Under the pieces are notes generated by a model. That model was not told where the DNA came from and searched no databases. It worked only from the letters and a program-made list of their open reading frames with translations. Below, piece after piece: positions 15,540 to 22,734 of a stretch of 64,000 bases of DNA (positions are counted from its first letter, which is position 1; each line of letters opens with the position of its first letter). This DNA is from Micromonospora sp. WMMD1120 (GTDB lineage: Bacteria > Actinomycetota > Actinomycetes > Mycobacteriales > Micromonosporaceae): positions 1,458,501 through 1,522,500 of the forward strand of contig NZ_JARUBO010000005.1 of the NCBI RefSeq assembly GCF_029626235.1, given 5' to 3'. Made by a program: the position numbers and the translations under genes.

Positions 15540-16091
15540 ATGACCGTGTCGGAGGCAGCGGACGTGCCGGCGGCAAACGCGATCTGGTCCGTCGAGCAGG
15601 TGACGACAGAGCTGCGCGAGACGTACCTCGCCGTTGCCGCTGCGGCCGTACTGCTGGAACGGACCGGGGCGGGGTGCGCTCACCCGGCGATCCGGCTCGC
15701 CCGCCGCAGCGGTGAGGACGCGCTCGACCTGGCCGGCGACGCGGAGCGGCAGCTCAGCGACGGCATTCACCTGCTGCGCAGCGACGCCGGCCACCAGGAC
15801 CGGGCCACCATCGGCGCTCTGGTCGAGGTGCTGGACACCGTCCGCGACCAGTTGGCCGGCGCGGCCGCCCGGATCGGTGCGCTCCCGGCCCAGATCAGCG
15901 CTGCCGGGCGGCAACTCCTCGACGGCGACCCGCACGACCGGCCCGGCGACCCGGTGACCGAGACGGCGGCCGGGCAGTGGCACCGGGCCGCCGACCAGCT
16001 CGGGCTGATGACCGAGAGCCTGTCCGCGGCGGTCGCCGCGCTCGCGTCGTACACCGGCGGGTTGTCCGGCGCGGAACCCGCGACCACCTGA
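15540..16091 (+). CDS. Unrecognised 183-residue helical protein
   Basis: An Ala-rich, cysteine-poor helical protein without signal peptide or transmembrane span. Sequence such as RETYLAVAAAAVLLERTGAG and VLDTVRDQLAGAAARIGALP suggests a bundle of long amphipathic helices. I do not recognise a named family. The ATG at 15540 has AGAGGA eight bases upstream. It is divergent from the short GntR regulator and could be its target. The next small genes at 16200-16507 follow in the same direction after about 110 bases. Confidence 0.7.
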   Translation: MTVSEAADVPAANAIWSVEQVTTELRETYLAVAAAAVLLERTGAGCAHPAIRLARRSGEDALDLAGDAERQLSDGIHLLRSDAGHQDRATIGALVEVLDTVRDQLAGAAARIGALPAQISAAGRQLLDGDPHDRPGDPVTETAAGQWHRAADQLGLMTESLSAAVAALASYTGGLSGAEPATT

Positions 16092-16199
16092 AACGTGCCG
16101 GCGGACCTCCGGAAGAGGAAGGGCCCGGGGTGGGTGACGGCCGACCTCGCCCGCCCCGGTGCCGCCCGGCACCAGGATCGAACGGAAGGCGGTTCAACA

Positions 16200-16259
16200 G
16201 TGACCTACCGGCCCGCGCGGCGCACCCCGACCGCCCCGAACAGCGGGTGGTCCCGGTGA
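16200..16259 (+). CDS. Tiny 19-residue upstream ORF coupled to the 16256 gene
   Basis: A GTG at 16200, preceded by GGAAGG at suitable distance, opens a 19-codon frame encoding TYRPARRTPTAPNSGWSR after the initiator. Its TGA overlaps the GTG of the next gene in a GTGA junction. The arrangement is that of a translational coupler: ribosomes finishing here can restart on the following gene, which has no good ribosome binding site of its own. Whether the peptide has a function is unknown. Confidence 0.5.
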   Translation: MTYRPARRTPTAPNSGWSR

Positions 16260-16507
16260 CGGAACCGCACTGGATCATCCACCTGCCGACCACCCTGCGG
16301 CGGGTCGACGAGGCGGCGGCGCTGGCCATGGCGCTACGTCACTCCCTCGGGCACGTGCTCGCGATCGACTTCGGCGAGACGACGTTGAGCGAGGAGGACC
16401 GCCAGTTGGTGCGTACCCGTGTCTGGTGTGACCACCGTCTGCCCGACGGCGCCCGCTGCGCCCTGCCGGCCGACCACCCCGGCGGGTCGTGCACGGCCCG
16501 ACCCTGA
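16256..16507 (+). CDS. Small 83-residue protein with possible metal-binding C-terminus
   Basis: The protein begins TEPHWIIHLPTTLRRVDEAA, continues with a helical region, and ends RTRVWCDHRLPDGARCALP followed by ADHPGGSC. The cluster C-x-H, C, H, C near the C-terminus could bind zinc, but it matches no standard zinc-finger spacing I know. The GTG at 16256 is chosen because it overlaps the stop of the 19-codon ORF upstream; extending further would need a long Pro/Arg-rich leader. I do not recognise the family. Confidence 0.6.
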   Translation: MTEPHWIIHLPTTLRRVDEAAALAMALRHSLGHVLAIDFGETTLSEEDRQLVRTRVWCDHRLPDGARCALPADHPGGSCTARP

Positions 16508-16552
16508 CGACCCGATGAGTCCCAAAAGCAGGTTGAGCCGCGCCACCCCTGG

Positions 16553-16619
16553 GATCTTGCACTTGCTGCCCCGGCACAAGGGGCATTACACGCGCACCGG
16601 CATCCGCAACTACAAGATC
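16553..16619. repeat. Dispersed palindromic element, copy 2 (67 bp)
   Basis: The ends gatcttgca and tacaagatc are inverted with one mismatch. The inner block cacttgctgcc then aaggggcatt matches copy 1 at 5045-5113, while the right inner arm differs. It is intergenic, between the 16256 gene and a lipoprotein gene. Confidence 0.75.
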
Positions 16620-16645
16620 GACGCGGGTGTGGAACGCTCAGGGTC

Positions 16646-17323
16646 ATGATCTTTCGGGGTGGCGTCGGGCTACGGGCTGGCGTGACCTTGGCTGCGGCTC
16701 TCCTCCTCGGCGCGTGCACCGACAGTGACCACCGGGGTCAGGGCGGCGACCCCACGTACCCACCGCCGCCCCCGCCCAGCGCCACGACGAGCGTCGATCC
16801 GCCGGCCGAGTGCCCGGTCACCGGCGTCCGGGTCCGGTCGACCGGGTCGGATGCCGCGATGGGCCTGCGCGCGCTCGGGCTGGAGCTGGTCAACTGCGGC
16901 GACCGCCCCTACCAGCTCAACGGGTACCCGGTGCCGCACGTCTTCGACGAGCAGCGGGAGCCGATCCTGCTGCGGGTGGTCAACGGCGCCAAGGAGATCA
17001 CCTCAGGCTTCGACCAGCCGCCCCGGCCGGTCACCCTCGCCCCCGGTGAGCGGGCCACCGCCGTGGTGCTCTGGCGCAACCTGGTCACCGACTCGACTGT
17101 GGTGGCCACCACCGGAGAATTCCTGACGGTGGCCCCCGCCGCCGGTCGGCCGGCCGACGAGGTGGACCCGGACGGGCCGATCGACCTGGGCAACACCGGC
17201 CGGATCGGCGTGAGCGCCTGGAAGAAGGCCGACCCGTCGACGCCCGCACCGACGCGACCGGCCCCGCCGCCGGCACCCAGCGCGGTGCCGTCGTCGGTGA
17301 GCCCGCCGGACAGCCGCCTCTGA
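16646..17323 (+). CDS. Secreted lipoprotein with DUF4232-like domain
   Basis: A 225-residue exported protein. Residues 1-24 form a lipoprotein signal peptide with the lipobox LLGAC, so Cys24 should be lipid-modified and the protein tethered outside the membrane. A Pro-rich linker (PPPPPPSATTSVDPP) leads to a beta-rich domain resembling DUF4232, with ECPVTGVRVR and LELVNCGDRPYQLNGYP providing two Cys that may form a disulfide. A Pro/Ala/Ser tail follows. DUF4232 domains occur in actinobacterial surface lipoproteins of unknown role. ATG 16646 is the only start placing the signal peptide correctly. It is convergent with the ABC permease gene, with a long palindrome between them. Confidence 0.8.
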   Translation: MIFRGGVGLRAGVTLAAALLLGACTDSDHRGQGGDPTYPPPPPPSATTSVDPPAECPVTGVRVRSTGSDAAMGLRALGLELVNCGDRPYQLNGYPVPHVFDEQREPILLRVVNGAKEITSGFDQPPRPVTLAPGERATAVVLWRNLVTDSTVVATTGEFLTVAPAAGRPADEVDPDGPIDLGNTGRIGVSAWKKADPSTPAPTRPAPPPAPSAVPSSVSPPDSRL

Positions 17324-17356
17324 GCCTGGTTCGCTGCGTCGGTGGGTCCTGTTCAG

Positions 17357-17398
17357 CGGTATACCTCAGAGTCATAAATATGACTCTGAGGTATACCG
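17357..17398. repeat. 42-bp palindrome between convergent genes
   Basis: Arms 17357-17376 and 17379-17398 are exact inverted copies around a 2-base centre; the sequence opens cggtatacctcagagtcat. It is markedly AT-richer than its surroundings and lies between the lipoprotein gene and the ABC permease gene. It can serve as a bidirectional terminator, but there is no U-tract on either side, so a protein-binding or dispersed-repeat role is possible. Confidence 0.7.
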
Positions 17399-17454
17399 TT
17401 CAACTCGGTATCCGCCCCCGGCGAGGTGACCGAGGGTAACCGCATACGCCCTGA

Positions 17455-18321
17455 TCAGGACGTGATGTCCTTGCGGGTGAAGCGCCAGAAGGCCAGGCCC
17501 CAGAACAGCGTCGCGTAGCTGATCGCCGAGATGCTGCCGCGTACCACGTCGTCGGTCTGCACCGGTGTCGACAGCAGCCCGAGCCAGGCGGTGCTGAAGT
17601 GTGTCGGCAGGAAGTCCCGCAGCGCGCCCAGGGCGGTGATCTGATCCAGGATGCTGGACAGGATCCAGAGCAGCACCGCGCCACCCACCGCGCCCAGCGC
17701 GGCGTCGGTGGTCACCGAGAGCAGGAACGCCAGGCCGGCGACCACCAGCAGGACCACCGCCAGATAACCGAGTACGGCCAGCAGCCGGAGCAGCCCCTCG
17801 GTCGGCTCCAACTCGGCGGCGACGGTGCTGCGTAGCGGCGACCAGCCGTAGCGCAGGGTGCCGACCAGCAGCGCCGTCCCGGCCAGCAGGATCAGGGCCA
17901 GCCCCGAGTACGTGAGCGCGACCAGCAGCTTCACCGCCAGCAACCGGGCCCGGGGCACCGGTACCGCCAACAGGTAACGCAGACTGCCCCAGCTCGCCTC
18001 GCTGGCCACCGTGTCGCCGCAGAACAGCGCGACGACCACCACCAGCAGGAACGACGCCGAGACGAAGATCGAGAACAGGGTGAAGTTGAGCCCGCCCGAG
18101 GTGGCCAGCCCGACCAGGCTGGAGAACTCGTTGCGCCCGTTGTCGTCGTCACCGCCCGAGTCGAACTGGAACGCGATCAGGATGATCAGCGGCAGCAGCA
18201 CCATGAACCCGAGCGCCAACTGGGTCCGCCGCCGGGACGCCTGCCGGCGGAACTCCGCCCCGAACGGCATGGTGGCCGAGGGCCGGTAACCCCGGGCCTC
18301 GCCCGCTTCAGCAACAGCCAT
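17455..18321 (-). CDS. ABC-2 type transporter permease
   Basis: A 288-residue membrane protein with six predicted transmembrane segments, starting with a cytoplasmic N-terminus, then GFMVLLPLIILIAFQF as the first span. The pattern GDTVASEASWGSLRYLLAVP is typical of ABC-2 permeases of the NatB/YhaP/CcmB-like exporter group. The start ATG at 18321 shares one base with the stop of the upstream fused hydrolase-ATPase gene (TGATG), so the two are co-translated; a GTG at 18324 is also possible. It should form the membrane channel for that ATPase. The substrate is unknown. Confidence 0.9.
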   Translation of the reverse strand: MAVAEAGEARGYRPSATMPFGAEFRRQASRRRTQLALGFMVLLPLIILIAFQFDSGGDDDNGRNEFSSLVGLATSGGLNFTLFSIFVSASFLLVVVVALFCGDTVASEASWGSLRYLLAVPVPRARLLAVKLLVALTYSGLALILLAGTALLVGTLRYGWSPLRSTVAAELEPTEGLLRLLAVLGYLAVVLLVVAGLAFLLSVTTDAALGAVGGAVLLWILSSILDQITALGALRDFLPTHFSTAWLGLLSTPVQTDDVVRGSISAISYATLFWGLAFWRFTRKDITS

Positions 18322-21185
18322 CACCGGTCACCGCTTCCCCGAGAGTTCTCGCCCACCAGGGCGAGGAACGCGTCCTCCAGGCGCCGCCGGGGCACCACCC
18401 GGTCCACCCCGACACCGGCGCGCACCAACTCCGCCACGACCTCGCTGCGGGCCGTGCCGTTGGTGTCGACCACGAGCTGACCGTCGCTCTCCGGCAACAC
18501 CCGGACACCGTGCAGCCGGTCCAGCACGGCACGGGCCGCGACCGGGTCGCTGACGTCGAAGAGCACGCTCGGCGACTCGCCGACGATCTCCTCCACCGGC
18601 CCGGACGCCACGATCCGGCCCTTGTTCACCACCACCGCGTGCGTGCAGGTCTGCTCCACCTCGGCCAGCAGGTGGCTGGAGACCAGCACCGCCCGGCCGT
18701 CGGTGGCGTACCGCTGGAGCACCCGGCGCATCTCGGCGATCTGCGGCGGGTCGAGCCCGTCGGTCGGCTCGTCCAGCACCAGCAACTCGGGCAGGCCGAG
18801 CATGGCCTGGGCGATGGCCAGCCGCTGACGCATCCCGTGGCTGTAGTTCTTGATCTTCCGGTGTACGGAGTCGCCCAGCCCGGCGATCTCCAGCGCCTGG
18901 TCGAACCGCGCGTCCTCCCACGGCCGGCCGGTGGCCCGCCAGTACGCCTTGAGGTTGTCCAACCCGGACAGGTGCGGCAGGAAGCCCGGCCCCTCCACCA
19001 GCGCGCCGATCCGGGACAGCACCGGCGAGCCGGGCACCAACCGGCGACCGAAGACGTAGATCTCCCCCGCCGTCGGCTGGGTCAGCCCCATCAGCACCCG
19101 CAGGGTGGTCGTCTTTCCGGCGCCGTTCGGCCCGAGCAGGCCCACCACCTGCCCGGGGTGCACCTCGAAGTCCACGTTCGACACGGCGACGAAGCCGTCC
19201 GCGTACTCCTTGCGCAGCGCGCGCACGGCCAGCGGGGTGTCCGCGTACTCCGGATGCACCGAGCGGTCCTGGCGGCGGTGCCGGCGGCGGACCACGGCGA
19301 CGACCACGACGAGCCCGACCGCGATGGCCGCGAGCAGGCCGCCGAGCACCCAACGCCAGACGGTCGCGGCGGTGGGGATCGGCTCGCCGTCGACGGTGGG
19401 CAGTGTGACGGCGCCGTCCGCCGCCACCGTGTAGACGGTGGGCTCGGCCGGCGTGGTGTACGCCTGGTCGGAGGTGGCCACCACCAGGCGCAACCGGTGG
19501 CCGGCCTCCACCCGGCGGACGATGCCGGGCAGCGTCACGGTGACCGGTCGGGCGTCCTGCACCCGCTGCGGCAGGCCGGTGAGGCGGATCGGGGCGACCA
19601 GGCCGTTCGGCAGGGTCGCCGCGCCGTCCGGGTCGACGTCGTAGAGCTTGACGAAGAGCACCGCCTCCCCGGTCGGCGACGCGGCCCGCACCGTGACGGT
19701 GGGCGCGCCGGCGATGTCGACCGCCTCGGTCAGCGGGGCGGACTCGAACCGGGCGTGCTGGCCGGGCACGTCACCGGCCACCCCGTCGAGCAGCGAGGTG
19801 AGCCCGCCCGCGAACGGGAGCGACGAGATGGCGGCCGGGTTGCCGTTCGGTGGGTTCGCGATCGGCTGGGCCGGGCCGACCACCGCCACCTCCCGGCGGC
19901 TGTTGCCGGCCAGGCCGGGGTAGTCGGCGCGGCGGAACCCGGTGGCGACCAGCCCGCGGTCGAGCGCGTCGAAGCCGGCGATCCGGGACCAGGTGAAGTC
20001 GTCGCCCGGCGCGTCGCCCTCGCCCTTGACGTAGTGGTCGAGCCACTGCACGGTCAGGAACTTCACCCGGTCGGAGTCGGATCGGGGCCCGGCGCCGCCG
20101 TCGTGCCCGCCGGTGAACCAGGCGACCCGGACCGGGGTGCCGGTGGCGGCGATGCCGCGCGCGTTGGCGTCCGCCTCGGCGAGCGGGAAGAGGGTGTCCG
20201 CCTCGCCCTGCACCAGCAGGGTGGGCGCCGTGATCCGGTCCAGCACGCCCGCCGGGCTGGACCGGCGCAGCAGGTCCACGGCGGCCTGGTCGGCGCGTCC
20301 GGTGGTGGCGATGCGCAGGTACGCGGCGCACACGTCGGCGGCGAACCGCCCGCAGGACGGATTGCCCGCACCACTCGGGGCGGTGCTGGGACCGGTGCCC
20401 GGCCCGGCGCCCGGGTCGGGGCTGGGCGGGCCGGCCGACGCCGGCGCGCCCTGCGGCTGGGCGGCGGTCACACCCGACACACCTGCCGGGCCGGAGCCCA
20501 CGTTGCCGCCACCACCGAAGAAGAGGCCGGCCCACCCCTTCTTGAAGACGCCCTCGGTCGGCGCCCCACCGGTGCTCTCCGGCAGGAACGCCCGGGACAG
20601 GTCGTTCCAGGTGATCATCGGGACGATCGCGTCGACCCGCCGGTCCTGGGCGGCCAGCAGCAGCGCCAGGCCGCCACCGTACGAGCCGCCGACCACGCCG
20701 ACCCGGGGGTCACCGGCGGCGTCGGTACGCACCTCGGGGCGGGCGGCCAACCAGTCCAGCAGCCCGGACGCGTCCCGTACCTCGTAGTCCGGGCTGTCCA
20801 GGTGGATCTCCCCGCCGCTGCGGCCGAAACCCCGCGCGGTCCAGGTCAGCACCGCGTAGCCGCGCCCGGCGAACTCCTCCGCGTCGGAGCGCACCGACTC
20901 CTTCGTGCCGCCGAACCCGTGCGCGAGCAGGACCGCCGGGACCTTGCGACCGGCCGAGGCGTCGTCCGGCAGATAGAGGGTGGTGTCCAGGTCCACCGGC
21001 TGGTCGCCGGACGGTCCGGAGCGGACGGTGAGCATCGCGCTCTCGGTGCGTACACCCGGTCCCTGCGGCCAGGCCGCCCAGCCGACGGCGGCGGCCACCA
21101 GCACGACGACCGCCAGAGCGGCGATCGCACGGCGGCGGGTGGGGAGGGCACGCCGGAACCACGCGGCCGGCGACGGCGTTGTCAT
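18321..21185 (-). CDS. Fusion: membrane-anchored X-Pro dipeptidyl-peptidase-like hydrolase with ABC transporter ATPase
   Basis: A 954-residue protein with two usually separate functions. Residues 20-38 are a membrane anchor. Residues ~50-600 are an alpha/beta hydrolase of the CocE/X-Pro dipeptidyl-peptidase S15 type with nucleophile motif GGSYGGG (Ser168), the later FTGGHDGG His region, and a beta-rich PepX C-terminal domain. A second span lies near 605-630 (VLGGLLAAIAVGLVVVVAVV). From about 645 an ABC ATPase follows with LGPNGAGKTTTL (Walker A), YSHGMRQRLAIA (signature), LLVLDEPTDGLDPP (Walker B) and the H-loop VLVSSHLL. This topology places the hydrolase outside the cell and the ATPase in the cytoplasm. 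ATG 21185 starts just before the anchor. The permease partner follows directly. Confidence 0.9.
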   Translation of the reverse strand: MTTPSPAAWFRRALPTRRRAIAALAVVVLVAAAVGWAAWPQGPGVRTESAMLTVRSGPSGDQPVDLDTTLYLPDDASAGRKVPAVLLAHGFGGTKESVRSDAEEFAGRGYAVLTWTARGFGRSGGEIHLDSPDYEVRDASGLLDWLAARPEVRTDAAGDPRVGVVGGSYGGGLALLLAAQDRRVDAIVPMITWNDLSRAFLPESTGGAPTEGVFKKGWAGLFFGGGGNVGSGPAGVSGVTAAQPQGAPASAGPPSPDPGAGPGTGPSTAPSGAGNPSCGRFAADVCAAYLRIATTGRADQAAVDLLRRSSPAGVLDRITAPTLLVQGEADTLFPLAEADANARGIAATGTPVRVAWFTGGHDGGAGPRSDSDRVKFLTVQWLDHYVKGEGDAPGDDFTWSRIAGFDALDRGLVATGFRRADYPGLAGNSRREVAVVGPAQPIANPPNGNPAAISSLPFAGGLTSLLDGVAGDVPGQHARFESAPLTEAVDIAGAPTVTVRAASPTGEAVLFVKLYDVDPDGAATLPNGLVAPIRLTGLPQRVQDARPVTVTLPGIVRRVEAGHRLRLVVATSDQAYTTPAEPTVYTVAADGAVTLPTVDGEPIPTAATVWRWVLGGLLAAIAVGLVVVVAVVRRRHRRQDRSVHPEYADTPLAVRALRKEYADGFVAVSNVDFEVHPGQVVGLLGPNGAGKTTTLRVLMGLTQPTAGEIYVFGRRLVPGSPVLSRIGALVEGPGFLPHLSGLDNLKAYWRATGRPWEDARFDQALEIAGLGDSVHRKIKNYSHGMRQRLAIAQAMLGLPELLVLDEPTDGLDPPQIAEMRRVLQRYATDGRAVLVSSHLLAEVEQTCTHAVVVNKGRIVASGPVEEIVGESPSVLFDVSDPVAARAVLDRLHGVRVLPESDGQLVVDTNGTARSEVVAELVRAGVGVDRVVPRRRLEDAFLALVGENSRGSGDR

Positions 21186-21558
21186 GCGGCACACGGTACG
21201 GCCCGCCGCCTGAGCGTTGGCTGAGATCCGCCGTACGTCTGTCCGGTTGGCCCGATCGGTGCCGGCCGGGGGGCGAGCCTCCACCGTCGGCTGCGACCCA
21301 GTGAGTTGACTTCGGATCCCGTGAATTCCGATGTTCCTCGGATATCCACCTCGATCCCTCCATGTCACACCTGAGAGCACTACAGAACGTGCCGGCAACG
21401 AGGACAAATGGTGACATCGATCGAACTGACGCAAACCTGACTCGCTGGCCGGGGCCTGACCAGTGGGGGGTTCGATTAGTTTTCCGGTCCGGTGCACGGG
21501 ACTTCGTCGGCTGGTCCGGCACCGTGCCGATCCCCGCCGCACGCCGGAGGAGACATCA
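21186..21558. other. Divergent intergenic region (373 bp) upstream of the conservon
   Basis: It separates the hydrolase-ABC gene from the conservon. A possible plus-strand -35 box ttgact (21306-21311) is followed 18 bases later by gatgtt; gattag near 21474 is another -10-like site. No further gene or strong repeat is seen. Confidence 0.35.
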
Positions 21559-22734
21559 ATGACAGTCCCCGCGCCGCGGGCCCGTCGACGGTCGACCACC
21601 CTGGGCCGACTACTGCCCCTGCTGCTCATCGGGGCGCTACTGGCACCGCTGGGTCTGCTCGCCGCCACCACCTGGCGGCAGGCCGCCGACGACCGGGATC
21701 TGGCCGCTCGGGAACGGCTCGGCGTGCAGTACCTCGGCGCGCTGGCCCCGGTGACCGACGCCCTCGTGGAGGCCCAGTCCGCCGCGGTCAACGGCCGCCC
21801 GGTCCCCCGGGAGGCGCTGGACCGCGCCGTCGAGCGGGCCGCCGCCGTCGATGCCCGCATCGGCGTCGAACTACTCAGTCAGGAGCGGTGGGCCGGCGTA
21901 CGCGCCAAGCTGGAGGCGCTGCGCGGTGGTGGCACCGACCCGGAGGCCGCGTACACCGCCTACGGCGAGGCCGCCGACCTGCTGCTGGCCCTGCACCAGA
22001 AGGTCCGGGAGACTTCCGGCCTGGTCCGCGACCCGCAGGCCGACTCCTTCTTCCTCCAGGACAGCGCCGGTCAGCAGCTACCCGAGGCGGTGGTCGCCGC
22101 CGGTCGCCTCACCGACCTGGGCACCCTGGTGGCACGCCGTCCCGCCGCCGAGCAACAGCGCGGCCTGCTGGAGTTGACCGGCCTCCGGGTGGCCGCCCTC
22201 GGCCCCGCCGCCGACCTCGTCGACAACCTGCGCTCCGCCGTGGACGGCTCCGAGAGCACCGATCTGGGCGCCAACGTGCTGACCCCGCTGGACACGTACC
22301 AGCGCTCGGTGGAGGCGCTGGCCGCGTACTCGACACCGGGCAGGAGCACCGGTGTGGTGGATTCGACCCAGTTGACCGCCGCCGGGCTCAACGCGCACCG
22401 CTCGGCCCGTCAACTCCAGCCGGTCATCCTCGCCGAGTTGGACGCGCTGCTGGTCGAGCGCGTCGACACCCTCGACCGGGACCGCTGGCTGGCCGCCGGC
22501 GCGGCAGCACTCGCCGTCCTGCTGCTCGGCTGGCTCGCCGCGCTGCTGGTCACCGCCGACCGCCGGACCCGACGCCGGGCCACAGTTGCCGCGACCCACG
22601 CCGAGAACGCCGACACGGCGGCGCGCCGGGACGCCTGGCAACCGCCGGCGCCCGAGGCCCGTGCGCTGCAACCGACCGGCGCGGCCCGGGAGCACGAGGC
22701 CGGGCAGTGGGGGGCGTTCGATGCTGCTCGGTAG
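21559..22734 (+). CDS. Membrane sensor-like protein preceding the conservon kinase
   Basis: A 391-residue protein with one membrane span near the N-terminus (LLPLLLIGALLAPLGLLAATT), a large extracytoplasmic helical region of about 290 residues, a second span (WLAAGAAALAVLLLGWLAALLV) and a short cytoplasmic tail rich in Arg, Ala and Pro. The layout is that of the input half of a nitrate/nitrite-sensor-type histidine kinase, but no HAMP, dimerisation or ATPase domain follows. The ATG at 21559 has GGAGGAG upstream. The kinase-like gene starts inside its last codons (14-bp overlap), so it is probably an accessory sensor of the same complex. Confidence 0.75.
   Translation: MTVPAPRARRRSTTLGRLLPLLLIGALLAPLGLLAATTWRQAADDRDLAARERLGVQYLGALAPVTDALVEAQSAAVNGRPVPREALDRAVERAAAVDARIGVELLSQERWAGVRAKLEALRGGGTDPEAAYTAYGEAADLLLALHQKVRETSGLVRDPQADSFFLQDSAGQQLPEAVVAAGRLTDLGTLVARRPAAEQQRGLLELTGLRVAALGPAADLVDNLRSAVDGSESTDLGANVLTPLDTYQRSVEALAAYSTPGRSTGVVDSTQLTAAGLNAHRSARQLQPVILAELDALLVERVDTLDRDRWLAAGAAALAVLLLGWLAALLVTADRRTRRRATVAATHAENADTAARRDAWQPPAPEARALQPTGAAREHEAGQWGAFDAAR

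Noticed and set aside
18510..21224. Very long plus-strand frame opposite the hydrolase-ABC gene
   Set aside because: No recognisable domain, Gly/Arg/His-rich composition; a shadow of the opposite coding strand.
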